Assembly (NCBI GenBank): GCA_016927905.1
Contig: JAFGLW010000010.1
Span: forward strand, 1 to 64,000
Direction: 5' to 3'
Length of the DNA stretch: 64,000 bases
Source of the DNA: a candidate division CSSED10-310 bacterium
Lineage (GTDB): Bacteria; CSSED10-310; JAFGJC01
Shown: one piece after another, positions 28,240-37,108 of the stretch
How the letters are laid out: each line of letters opens with the position of its first letter
Numbering within the stretch: position 1 is the first letter of the stretch
Position numbers and translations under genes: made by a program
The notes under the pieces: generated by a model
The model's database searches: none
The model's input: only the letters and a program-made list of their open reading frames with translations
Told to the model about the DNA's origin: nothing

Positions 28240-29337
28240 ATGAAAAGCGTGCAGAAATGTTTGTGGATGGGCTTGGCCATGTTATGGGTCGGTTCTGTTG
28301 CGGTTGCTGATGAGCCCCCGACGTACACGATTTGTGAAATCCAGCAGTCGATGGAATTCGGCGGGAGTGTTTTCGAGGGAGACCGGGTCAGGGTGATCGG
28401 CATCTGCTCCGTTCAAACCGGCCGGTTGAAATATCAGAATACCGTTATCAACGATCCGGGTGGGGAGGAATGGTCCGGAATCATGATCTACGACCGGGAT
28501 TCCCGGCTGGATGCGGTTGTCGGAGATGAAATCACGGCCGTGGGGATCGTGCAGGAATACTATGGCATGACCGAGATCAACACGTCGGATGAAACGGAAT
28601 TTCCACCGGTTGTGACCGGTTCCGGAACCCCCGTCGAACCGATGGAACGGACCACCGGGGAGGCCGATCAGGAAAAATATGAGTCCTGCCTGCTCCGGTT
28701 TCGGGATGTCGAAGTCATGTCCGCGCCGGACCAGTATTGGAACATCGCCATCGACGATGGCAGCGGGGAGTTCACCTATCTGCTCAGTATCAACGAAGAA
28801 ACTCCCGCGATCGGATTTGTCTATGACTGTCTGGCAGGCGTGAACCATTATTATTTCGAGGAGTTCAAACTCAGATCCCGGGACGAAGCAGACCGGCGGT
28901 GTCCCGGCGGTTCACCGACGGCCACTCCCGACCCCAATGTCACGCCCACGCCCACACCGCCCGGCGGCCCCTGCTACCCGTCGCTGGAACTTTATTTCAT
29001 CGGTCATGATCCCGGTCAGTGTTTCAAAGCCGGCGATACATTCGATGCCCGGTTCAGAATCACCCACATATGTCCGCAAGAACGTACTATCGATCTCTAT
29101 ATCGCCCTGGAAGTGGTCGGCAACTTGTTTTTCTGGCCCTCCTGGAGCCAGTCGATCGACAATGCCAGGATACACCTGCGTGCCGAGGAACAGCGTGAAG
29201 AAAGTATTCTGCCGTTATTCACATGGCCGTCCGGTGTCGGCTCGTTCTACGGACTGAACTTTTATGGCCTGATGACCGAACCGGATTCCTGGGCGGTTGT
29301 CGGCGATATGGCTATGCTGACGTTCTGTTACAACTGA
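28240..29337 (+). CDS. Secreted OB-fold-like protein with shared C-terminal domain
   Basis: The 365-residue protein has a signal peptide (cleavage near AVA-DE). Residues about 30-215 look like an OB-fold pair of the type seen in secreted nuclease-associated or DUF5689-like proteins (GDRVRVIGICSV, GDEITAVGIVQEYYGMTEI). A short PT linker (about 226-242) leads to the shared C-terminal domain with LFFWPSWS. An AGGGATAG lies before the ATG. No catalytic residues were recognised. It may form an operon with the TonB-dependent receptor gene 48 bases downstream. Confidence 0.75.
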   Translation: MKSVQKCLWMGLAMLWVGSVAVADEPPTYTICEIQQSMEFGGSVFEGDRVRVIGICSVQTGRLKYQNTVINDPGGEEWSGIMIYDRDSRLDAVVGDEITAVGIVQEYYGMTEINTSDETEFPPVVTGSGTPVEPMERTTGEADQEKYESCLLRFRDVEVMSAPDQYWNIAIDDGSGEFTYLLSINEETPAIGFVYDCLAGVNHYYFEEFKLRSRDEADRRCPGGSPTATPDPNVTPTPTPPGGPCYPSLELYFIGHDPGQCFKAGDTFDARFRITHICPQERTIDLYIALEVVGNLFFWPSWSQSIDNARIHLRAEEQREESILPLFTWPSGVGSFYGLNFYGLMTEPDSWAVVGDMAMLTFCYN

Positions 29338-29385
29338 TAGGCATTTGATCAATAAGGGTTTCCCGAACCCTGGGAGGAAACGACG

Positions 29386-32310
29386 ATGACAGGCTCACGA
29401 TATATCCATGTTTGGTCGGCTGTCATTCTGATCCTGGCGATGGTGCATTCCGGGACCGGTCAGGCAGTGGAAACGCAGGGCAGTATTCAGGGCAAGGTCG
29501 TGAACGAAGCAGGTAATCCCGTTCCCGATGCCGAAATCACGCTGCTCAACCTGGAAACGGGATATTATCAGATGATCACCACCCGGGAGGACGGCCGTTT
29601 TCGGGCGCGTTTGCTCCCGCTGGGCGTCTACCAGGTCACCGTGTTGAAAACCGGTCTGACGGTTTTCCAGCAGGACGGAGTCAAGCTAACGATCGGGGAT
29701 ATCGTCAATCTGGATGTGCGGCTGAAACCGATCACATTCGAGGAAACCATCACGGTCACGGCCGATGCTCCCATCATCGAAGCCGGAAATGTGGATGCGG
29801 GAGCCACGGTCAACGAGATGGCCATATCCACTCTGCCGCTGAACGGTCGGAATTTTCAGGATCATGTTCTGCTGACTGCCGGAGCGATTTATTATGATTA
29901 CCATGTGCAAATCGGCGGGCAGCGGGGGATCAACAACAATCTGATGATGGATGGCGCTGACAACAACTCCGCGTTTTTTTCGGAACAGCGCGGCGGCACC
30001 AGACCGCCTTTTACATTCAGCCAGGAAGCCGTCCGGGAGTTCGAGGTCCTGAACAATGCCTACAGTGCGGAATTCGGCCGGGCGGGGGGCGGCATCATCA
30101 ATGCCGTCACCAAATCCGGCACAAACACTTACAAAGGCAGTCTTTTTTATTATTTCCGCGATGACAGCTTCGTCGAAAAGAACGCCCTGGGATGGGAATA
30201 CGATGAATTTGAACAGCATCAGTTCGGAGCGACGCTTGGCGGACCCATTATACAGGACAAGCTGTTTTTTTTCATCGCTTACGACGGCCAGCTTAAAGAT
30301 AAACCCATTTTCCCGGATGTGGACGATTATTTCTCACCAACGGGCGATTACGCCGGGGAATATCCGGAAACCGCAGCCCGATATCCGTTCTGGGACTGGT
30401 TTTCGGACCGGTATCTCCAGACGCACGACGAGAATGTCCTGCTGACCAAGATCGACTGGATCATCAACTCCAACCATCATGCAACGTTCCGGCACAATTA
30501 TTCCCGGTATATATCGGAGAATGGTACGGTGACCTCCGGCATCGAAACCTATAACGGATATGAACGTACTTATGCCAACTCGCTGGTTGCTTCAATCAAT
30601 TCCATCTTCACCGAAACGCTGTTCAATGAATTGCGGATCCAGTATGCCAGTGAAAAGAGACCCAGGGAACCCAACGATGACGACACTCCCGAAACGATCA
30701 TTCGGGGACGCCACCCGATTACGTTCGGACAACGGACTTATCTGCCGTCCAACGTCTTCGAAGACCGTCTCCAGGTGATGGACAGTCTGACCTGGATTCT
30801 GGAGGATCACGAGTTGAAAGCCGGATTCGACTGGAACAAACTCGAAATCGACAACGAGTTTCTGAGATATGGGGGAGGAAGTTACGAATTCGAGGATATC
30901 GCAGATTTTCCGCATATGCCATTCTCATACAGACAGGCATGGGACCGGACAGGCAACGACGGCCTGGTGAAATTCGACAGCCATGATTACGCGTTTTTCG
31001 TACAGGACAATTGGCAGCCCACCGATCAACTGACCGTCAACATGGGTCTTCGGTACGATTTCCAGGACCATCCTGATGTGGAAGTACCCAATCCGGACGC
31101 CTGGATCCTGCCTTGGTGGTCGGACAACGATTCGGACCGGTATAATCCAACTGCTGAAATCCCGGAAGATACCAATAACTGGGGCCCCCGGATTGCCGTC
31201 GCCTGGTCTCCTCAGGCTGATAAACGGACCGTGATCCGGGCCGGCTGGGGTATGTTTTATTCCCGCACACCCACCATCCTGGTGGCCAATGCCCTGTCAA
31301 ACAACGGGTATCGCATATTTACGTCGTCCATGGGATCCGATCATCCCGATTTTCCGACTTATCCCAACCGCGTACCGAATATTCCCGATACCGGATCGCT
31401 CGTTCCGGACATCTATGTGTTCGATCCCGATTTTGAAAATCCCATGACCAGACGCACCAGTGTCGGTGTGGAGCGGGAGATGTTCAGGGATTTCGCGGTG
31501 GGATTGGAATATGTATATGCGCATACCACCCACTTGGAACGAAAATTCGATATTAACCTCAAGAAACCGGAATGGGACGAAGAAAAGGGCCGTTACGTTT
31601 TCAGCCGGGTCAAACGGAACCCTGATTTCAACAAGATCATCCAGTTTACCGATGATGCCGAATCAAAATATCATGCGGTGACTCTGGAACTGAACAAGCG
31701 TTTCAGCAACAATTACCAGTTCATGGCGAGTTATACCTGGTCTCGGAGCCGGGACAACGATTCCAACAACGCCAGCACTGAAACCTACGGCTATGATTTT
31801 CCTGAAAACATGTATGATCTCGACGCGGAATGGGGGCCCAGCGATTTCGACGTGGAACACCGGGTAGTGGCCAGCGGAACATACCTGATGTCGGACCTAC
31901 TGAACCTGCCGGACTGGTACGATCTGGATGTCAGCGGCATATTCACATACCAGAGCGGCAGACCGTGGACACCCGAAATCAGCGGCGACGCGAACCGGGA
32001 TGGATACTCAGCCAACGACCGGCCGCATTACCGGGATGAGGATGGGGAGTGGAAGACGTTCGGAAGAAATTCCAAACGCGATCCCCACACCAAGAATTTT
32101 GATTTCCGCCTGACCAATGGATTCAAGATACGGAATATTGAGATGGAATTGATCGTGGAATGTTTTAATGTGTTCGACTGGTCCAACTGGACGGTCAATT
32201 TCGCCCATTATGAATTCGACGAGCACGATCCCCCCGGGGAGAACTTCGGGAAGGCGGAATATCCCGGTAATTCCAGGCAGTATCAGATCGGCGCGAGGAT
32301 CACATTCTGA
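29386..32310 (+). CDS. TonB-dependent receptor, Oar-like, with carboxypeptidase regulatory-like N-terminus
   Basis: The 974-residue outer-membrane protein has a signal peptide, a carboxypeptidase regulatory-like domain (about 35-115), a plug region containing STLPLNGRNFQDHVLL, and a long C-terminal beta-barrel ending in aromatic-rich strands with final Phe (GARITF). Such receptors take up large ligands such as glycans, peptides or metal chelates with energy from TonB/ExbB/ExbD, which this window also encodes at 53600-55808. GGGAGG precedes the ATG, and a small hairpin (AGGGTT/AACCCT, 29355-29371) lies just upstream of it. The ligand is unknown. Confidence 0.9.
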   Translation: MTGSRYIHVWSAVILILAMVHSGTGQAVETQGSIQGKVVNEAGNPVPDAEITLLNLETGYYQMITTREDGRFRARLLPLGVYQVTVLKTGLTVFQQDGVKLTIGDIVNLDVRLKPITFEETITVTADAPIIEAGNVDAGATVNEMAISTLPLNGRNFQDHVLLTAGAIYYDYHVQIGGQRGINNNLMMDGADNNSAFFSEQRGGTRPPFTFSQEAVREFEVLNNAYSAEFGRAGGGIINAVTKSGTNTYKGSLFYYFRDDSFVEKNALGWEYDEFEQHQFGATLGGPIIQDKLFFFIAYDGQLKDKPIFPDVDDYFSPTGDYAGEYPETAARYPFWDWFSDRYLQTHDENVLLTKIDWIINSNHHATFRHNYSRYISENGTVTSGIETYNGYERTYANSLVASINSIFTETLFNELRIQYASEKRPREPNDDDTPETIIRGRHPITFGQRTYLPSNVFEDRLQVMDSLTWILEDHELKAGFDWNKLEIDNEFLRYGGGSYEFEDIADFPHMPFSYRQAWDRTGNDGLVKFDSHDYAFFVQDNWQPTDQLTVNMGLRYDFQDHPDVEVPNPDAWILPWWSDNDSDRYNPTAEIPEDTNNWGPRIAVAWSPQADKRTVIRAGWGMFYSRTPTILVANALSNNGYRIFTSSMGSDHPDFPTYPNRVPNIPDTGSLVPDIYVFDPDFENPMTRRTSVGVEREMFRDFAVGLEYVYAHTTHLERKFDINLKKPEWDEEKGRYVFSRVKRNPDFNKIIQFTDDAESKYHAVTLELNKRFSNNYQFMASYTWSRSRDNDSNNASTETYGYDFPENMYDLDAEWGPSDFDVEHRVVASGTYLMSDLLNLPDWYDLDVSGIFTYQSGRPWTPEISGDANRDGYSANDRPHYRDEDGEWKTFGRNSKRDPHTKNFDFRLTNGFKIRNIEMELIVECFNVFDWSNWTVNFAHYEFDEHDPPGENFGKAEYPGNSRQYQIGARITF

Positions 32311-32366
32311 TCTATCCGGCCGATTCCAGGGGAAACAAACCGCTCGGAGGTTTAAATCCGGAGGAT

Positions 32367-33059
32367 ATGGACCGGTCACTGGCAGTAGTTTTATCTTCCG
32401 GCGGCATGGATTCTTGCGTGGTGGCGGCGCTGGCTGCCCGGAACCACCAACTGGCCATGCTGCACGTGTCATACGGGCAGAGGACATGGATGCGCGAGTT
32501 GCGCGCATTCAACGATATCTGCGATCATCTCGACGTGAAACTGCGGCTGAAACTGAACATGAATCATTTTGCGCTGATCGGCGGATCGAGTCTGACCGAT
32601 CCGTCGATTCCGGTGCCGGAAGGCGGGACAACAGACACGGATATACCCGCGACCTATGTTCCGTTCCGGAATGCAACCCTGCTTTGTGCGGCTGTTTCAT
32701 GGGCGGAAATCATCCGGGCGGGGAAAATTTTCATTGGAGTCAACGAGATGGACATCCCCGGTTATCCAGATTGCCGGCCTGAATTCATCCGGGCCTTCAA
32801 TCAGCTGATCAAGACCGGTACCAGGCCGCAAACGAATATCACGATCGAGACCCCTCTCTCCGGCCTGAAGAAATCGGATATTGTCAGATTGGGCATCGCC
32901 ATTTCAGCGCCTTTGGAAAAATCGTGGTCATGCTATCGATCGGAAGATCTGGCATGCGGCACATGCGATTCGTGCCGGCTTCGTCTGTCGGGATTCCGGG
33001 ATGCAGGTTATCGGGATCCGGTAATTTATAGGGAAGGACCGGGAACACAGGACCGGTGA
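32367..33059 (+). CDS. queC: 7-cyano-7-deazaguanine synthase
   Basis: This enzyme converts 7-carboxy-7-deazaguanine to preQ0 with ATP and ammonia in the queuosine pathway. The 230-residue product has the PP-loop SSGGMDS, the YPDCRPEF segment and a zinc site of four cysteines in the arrangement SCYRS...ACGTCDSC, all typical of QueC. It lies 56 bases after the TonB-dependent receptor gene. No queD, queE or queF is in the window. The leader shows a short AAACC/GGTTT inverted repeat (32337-32353) but no recognisable preQ1 riboswitch. Confidence 0.92.
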   Translation: MDRSLAVVLSSGGMDSCVVAALAARNHQLAMLHVSYGQRTWMRELRAFNDICDHLDVKLRLKLNMNHFALIGGSSLTDPSIPVPEGGTTDTDIPATYVPFRNATLLCAAVSWAEIIRAGKIFIGVNEMDIPGYPDCRPEFIRAFNQLIKTGTRPQTNITIETPLSGLKKSDIVRLGIAISAPLEKSWSCYRSEDLACGTCDSCRLRLSGFRDAGYRDPVIYREGPGTQDR

Positions 33060-33086
33060 ACCGTTCTTGAGATCGGGAGGCTATTG

Positions 33087-34253
33087 ATGGAGTACAGGAA
33101 ACAAATTGGCAGGACCGGCTTGATCGGGTTCATGGTGCTGCTTTCCGCCCATCCGGTCGGCTCGTATTTTTCCTATGGAGCGCGTGCCGGAGGAATGGGA
33201 AACGCCTTTTCGGCCGTGGCAGATGATGCATCGGCGGTATACTGGAATCCGGCTTCCATTGTCCTGATTCCCGGGTGGAGCGTGACGCTGGATGTCGGCA
33301 GTGATCTCGTTGTCGCGGACAAAGCCCAGAATGTCATCGAGAAAATATTCGACTCCGACCCCAGAGCCTGGGATGGCCCGGAGTTCGGGGAAGACCGGGA
33401 CCGACTCCTCGATCTGCTGGACAAACTGGACGATTATGCCTGGACCCATCGGGGCGGCGACAGATTCGGCCTGTCGGTGGCCTATAAAAAAACAGCATTC
33501 AGCATCATGGGATACGATATTTATTATATCCAGCCGGAGGTGGATACGCTGAATATCGATCTGGATCCCGAAAGCGGGACCTATATCGGAAACAACGCCA
33601 CATCGATGCAATTCGGCGGGTTTCATGTCAAGGAATACGGCATGACTTTATCGTTTTTGACTGAATCCAAATCAGTTGCGATGGGTGTTACCGGCAAATT
33701 TGTCGATATCGACGGGTATCACTGGACGGGAAATATCTGGGATGAACCGTCGATTGATCCATCCAATCTGCTGGATCGCGTCGAAAACACGGCTTCAACC
33801 GGTGATTCGGACTGGGGAATGGACGCCTCGTTCACCTTTTTCCTGGGCCACAACCGCGTCGCGCTCGTGGGTCGAAACCTGCATTCGCTGGAAATCAGGA
33901 CAGGCGAGGATACAACCCTGAAAATCAAACAGGAATACCGGATCGGGTATGCATTCATTCCGAACGACCGGTTCACTTTCGCGGTGGATTATGAGACCAA
34001 CGCATCCCGGGATCCCTTGGGAAACAAACTGGATGGAAAAGATATCGCGATCGGGTTTGAAGGCAAATTCGGCGACAAGAAAAATTTCGTTCTCCGGGGT
34101 GGCGCCGTCCTGGATAAGGGAGGGGATTCCCCGATCCTGTTCACCGGAGGCGCTTCGATACTGTTCGAGCATCTGGCGATCGATTTCAGTTATTCGAGGG
34201 ATCAGGACGGAGAAAGCCTGGGGATGTGGGGCGGTTTGAGAATCTCCTTCTAG
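33087..34253 (+). CDS. PorV/FadL-like outer membrane beta-barrel protein
   Basis: ATG 33087 follows GGGAGG with six-base spacing. The 388-residue protein has a signal peptide and then a segment (GARAGGMGNAFSAVADDASAVYWNPA) typical of UPF0164/PorV/FadL-like barrels, followed by amphipathic strands and a C-terminal Phe (RISF). PorV itself is a type IX secretion shuttle, but many relatives belong to unrelated systems. It may be co-transcribed with queC. A link to export of the C25-like peptidase in this window is speculation. Confidence 0.72.
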   Translation: MEYRKQIGRTGLIGFMVLLSAHPVGSYFSYGARAGGMGNAFSAVADDASAVYWNPASIVLIPGWSVTLDVGSDLVVADKAQNVIEKIFDSDPRAWDGPEFGEDRDRLLDLLDKLDDYAWTHRGGDRFGLSVAYKKTAFSIMGYDIYYIQPEVDTLNIDLDPESGTYIGNNATSMQFGGFHVKEYGMTLSFLTESKSVAMGVTGKFVDIDGYHWTGNIWDEPSIDPSNLLDRVENTASTGDSDWGMDASFTFFLGHNRVALVGRNLHSLEIRTGEDTTLKIKQEYRIGYAFIPNDRFTFAVDYETNASRDPLGNKLDGKDIAIGFEGKFGDKKNFVLRGGAVLDKGGDSPILFTGGASILFEHLAIDFSYSRDQDGESLGMWGGLRISF

Positions 34254-35266
34254 TTCAGAGTGTCGGGTGAAGGCTTGAAGCCTTTCTTCCGAAGCTGGGT
34301 GACCCACTTCCTGAGACGGCGGTTCCGGGGATGATCGAGCAATCCTTTAACCGCCATATCCATCGATTCCTGAAGCTTTCCCATGGTGTGCAATGCATCG
34401 ATACGCGCCAGGAGAATCCTGATATCGGATTGATGGAGATGCGGCTGACGGAGAATCTCCAGGGATCTGTCCGGTCGGCCGGTCCGGGTGAAGCATTCGG
34501 CCAGTTTAACTGTCACCGACGATGATCTCGGCTGCCGGTTCTGCAGAAACTCCAGATATCCGACCGCTTCCTCGAACCCGGATTCACGGATTGCCAGGTC
34601 GGCTGCCAGTTCGTAAAAACGCAGGTTGGAGCGGAAACTGGGTGATGCCAGGATGATTCGGAGTTGCCGGAGTGCTTTGGATGGTTCCATACGCTGCAGC
34701 CCGGAATACAACATATCCTCCTGATCCGATTGCCGTTGCCGGGACAACTCCAAAATGATCTGGTCCAATCGATCGGCATCTTCAATTCGGCCGGCGAATG
34801 CATACGCAACCTGAAGGTCCTTCAGGATTCCGGGATCATCCGGATGGATCTCGCGGGCTTTCTCCAGTGTGGTTACCGCATCTTCGAACCGCTTCATCTT
34901 CACCAGGATCTGAGCCAGTCGCAACACCGTATAAGTATCTCTGGGATGCACGGCAAAGGCTTCCTTGAAATAACGGAGGGATTCATGAACCCGGTCCTGC
35001 CGGTAACGGATTTCCGCCAGAGTGGTCAATGCCAGCCTGCTGCGGGGATTCAATTCCAGAGATTTCATGGCATACAACTCCGACGTTTCGGTGTTATCAA
35101 TCATGTAATAAAAATGCGCCAGAGAGGACAATTCCATCCAAGACAAAGACCCGGAGTGATTCTCCAGCAGCCGGATGGCATCATCATATCCAGAACTTCT
35201 GACACGCTCCCATGCTGCATCGTTCAGGGAAGGCTCGCCGGATCGATCCGGATTCACGGGATGCAT
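34250..35266 (-). CDS. Tetratricopeptide-repeat protein
   Basis: The 338-residue protein is built of TPR-like helical hairpins (for example LTTLAEIRYRQDRVHESLRY and VLRLAQILVKMKRFEDAVTT) through almost its whole length. No signal peptide or catalytic domain is seen, so it is probably a cytosolic or membrane-associated scaffold. Its stop overlaps the convergent outer-membrane gene by four bases. Upstream lies a gene for a small membrane protein in the same direction. Confidence 0.78.
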   Translation of the reverse strand: MHPVNPDRSGEPSLNDAAWERVRSSGYDDAIRLLENHSGSLSWMELSSLAHFYYMIDNTETSELYAMKSLELNPRSRLALTTLAEIRYRQDRVHESLRYFKEAFAVHPRDTYTVLRLAQILVKMKRFEDAVTTLEKAREIHPDDPGILKDLQVAYAFAGRIEDADRLDQIILELSRQRQSDQEDMLYSGLQRMEPSKALRQLRIILASPSFRSNLRFYELAADLAIRESGFEEAVGYLEFLQNRQPRSSSVTVKLAECFTRTGRPDRSLEILRQPHLHQSDIRILLARIDALHTMGKLQESMDMAVKGLLDHPRNRRLRKWVTQLRKKGFKPSPDTLN

Positions 35267-35270
35267 CAGT

Positions 35271-35504
35271 TTATTTGAAAAAATCGGGTACGCACAGCAG
35301 GAGAGTACCGATCAGTGCCGTAATCAAACCCGCAATCGATGTGATCGACCCGATCACCTGCAGTGATTTTGCCTTTTCATACGAAGTTTTAAATCCCCAG
35401 AACAGCATGATCAGGCCGATACCGATAGTGATGAATTGCCAGTAATTCAAGTTCGTTTTTCCCTTCGTTCTCGCTGCACTGCCACAGTTTGCGATAAGAA
35501 CCAT
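35271..35504 (-). CDS. Small two-helix membrane protein of unknown function
   Basis: The frame encodes 77 residues with two hydrophobic segments (FITIGIGLIMLFWGF and a second ending LIGTLLLCV). The first 18 residues look unlike membrane protein, and ATG 35504 has a poor ribosome site. TTG 35450, behind AAGGGA, is an alternative start giving about 59 residues. It ends four bases before the TPR gene, which suggests co-transcription. No family was recognised. Confidence 0.5.
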   Translation of the reverse strand: MVLIANCGSAARTKGKTNLNYWQFITIGIGLIMLFWGFKTSYEKAKSLQVIGSITSIAGLITALIGTLLLCVPDFFK

Positions 35505-35596
35505 TCCATGTCAAGAATGTCATAGGAGACCTCGTGCATCGTCATGGGGATTAACCAATGCCGCCAGTTTCCGCGGCTTGATTTTAAGGTACAGCG

Positions 35597-35619
35597 ATGG
35601 TAGCGTTTTATCGCTCCAT
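35597..35619. promoter_or_regulatory. Imperfect inverted repeat upstream of glutamine synthetase
   Basis: ATGG-T-AGCG and CGCTCCAT face each other around TTTTAT, about 47 bases ahead of the glutamine synthetase start. It could be an operator or leader hairpin. No sigma54 -24/-12 element (GG-N10-GC) was found nearby. Confidence 0.25.
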
Positions 35620-35665
35620 TTCCGCATTCCCCTGACGGGACACGGCTGATGGGAAGGAGAAAGAT

Positions 35666-37108
35666 ATGAATCGGACGGATAACATGAATTTCAGCGGATT
35701 GAAGGCATTTATCGATGCCAACCGCGTGGAGATGATCGATTTGAAGTTTGTTGATTTGAAGGGCAGTTTCAGGCATGTGACTGTTCCGGTGACCTCCCTG
35801 TCGGAATCCATCCTGTCGGACGGTGTCGGATTTGACGGTTCCAGCGTTGGCTTTAAAAGCGTCAAAAGTGGTGATATGTGTCTGATTCCCGATCTGTCAA
35901 CGATGTTCATAGATCCGTTCTGGGATCAGCCCACCCTCAGCGTATTGTGCAACATTGTTGAGGCCGATACTCGGGAGGAGTTCATCGGAGATCCCAGGTC
36001 AATCGCCATCAGAGCCTGCAGATATCTGAAGGACCAGGGTATTGCAGAACAGGCGATCGTTCAACCGGAGTTCGAATTCAATATCTTCGATTCGATATCA
36101 TATGACGTGAATCCCGGGAAGAACTCCATCGAGATTATTTCCCGGGAATCCAAACACCATACGGAAACGACCGGCAACCCGTTTTCGGGTTACTGGATAC
36201 CGCATCAGGGCGGGTATCATTCGGCGGCACCGGGAGACGCATTCCGGAATATCCGGGCAGAAATCGTAAAAATATTGAGAGATATGAACGTCAAAATCAA
36301 ATACCATCATCACGAAGTGGGATCGTCCGGGCAGCAGGAAATCGAGATGAGTCAGACCGAATTGGTCCAGGGATGCGATCATGGTATGTTGCTGAAATAC
36401 GTCGTGAAAAACGTGGTGCTGAATCATGGATTGACGGCCACATTCATGCCCAAGCCGATTGCCGGCGAAGCCGGAAACGGCATGCACATCCATTTCCGCA
36501 TGGTCGACCGGAACAACCAGCCATTGTTTTTTGATCCGGACGACGATATCGGCCTGTCGGAGCTTGCCTACCTGTTCATCGGTGGTGTCATCCATCACGG
36601 ACCATCCCTGGCTGCTTTCACCAATCCGAGCACGAATTCGTACCGCAGACTTGTCAAGGGATTTGAAGCTCCCACCAGCCTGTTTTTTTCCCTCGGAAGC
36701 CGGAAATCCTGTATTCGGATACCCAAATATGCAACTCAGCCGGATACGAAACGGTTCGAAATACGTTCTCCGGATTCGACCTGCAACCTTTATTTCGCCG
36801 CCGCGGCCATCCTGATGGCGGGAATAGACGGGATTCAGCGCGGTATCCATGCTGGGAACAGGGAATGGGGACCCTACAACGAGATTGAAAATGTGCCTGT
36901 CAGGTTCAGAAAACGAATTGCATCTCTTCCTGAATCGCTCGAAGAAGCCCTGCGGGCGCTGGAACGAGATCATGATTATCTGAAGAGAGGAAATGTTTTC
37001 ACCCAGACCCTGATCGACGGCTGGCAGAATTCGAAATTCGAACGGGAGGTTGTGCCGGTGAAAAACAATCCCACCCCTCTGGAATTCGAGCTCTACTACA
37101 ACTGTTGA
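35666..37108 (+). CDS. glnA: Type I glutamine synthetase
   Basis: The enzyme makes glutamine from glutamate, ammonia and ATP. The 480-residue product has the family signatures, including VGFDGSS, a metal-binding QPEFEFNIF stretch, GNGMHIHFRM, and the ATP-binding KPIAGEAGNG region. The segment that in E. coli carries the adenylylated Tyr (NLYD) reads NEIE, so adenylylation control is unlikely. AAGGAG precedes ATG 35666. It is followed with overlap by glycosyltransferase genes, so a specialised rather than housekeeping copy is possible. Confidence 0.9.
   Translation: MNRTDNMNFSGLKAFIDANRVEMIDLKFVDLKGSFRHVTVPVTSLSESILSDGVGFDGSSVGFKSVKSGDMCLIPDLSTMFIDPFWDQPTLSVLCNIVEADTREEFIGDPRSIAIRACRYLKDQGIAEQAIVQPEFEFNIFDSISYDVNPGKNSIEIISRESKHHTETTGNPFSGYWIPHQGGYHSAAPGDAFRNIRAEIVKILRDMNVKIKYHHHEVGSSGQQEIEMSQTELVQGCDHGMLLKYVVKNVVLNHGLTATFMPKPIAGEAGNGMHIHFRMVDRNNQPLFFDPDDDIGLSELAYLFIGGVIHHGPSLAAFTNPSTNSYRRLVKGFEAPTSLFFSLGSRKSCIRIPKYATQPDTKRFEIRSPDSTCNLYFAAAAILMAGIDGIQRGIHAGNREWGPYNEIENVPVRFRKRIASLPESLEEALRALERDHDYLKRGNVFTQTLIDGWQNSKFEREVVPVKNNPTPLEFELYYNC

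Noticed and set aside
32311..32366. preQ1 riboswitch ahead of queC
   Set aside because: The short leader has only a five-base inverted repeat and no match to the conserved preQ1 aptamer core.
35505..35665. Sigma54 promoter ahead of glutamine synthetase
   Set aside because: No GG-N10-GC element was seen, in spite of the NtrC-type regulator elsewhere in the window.
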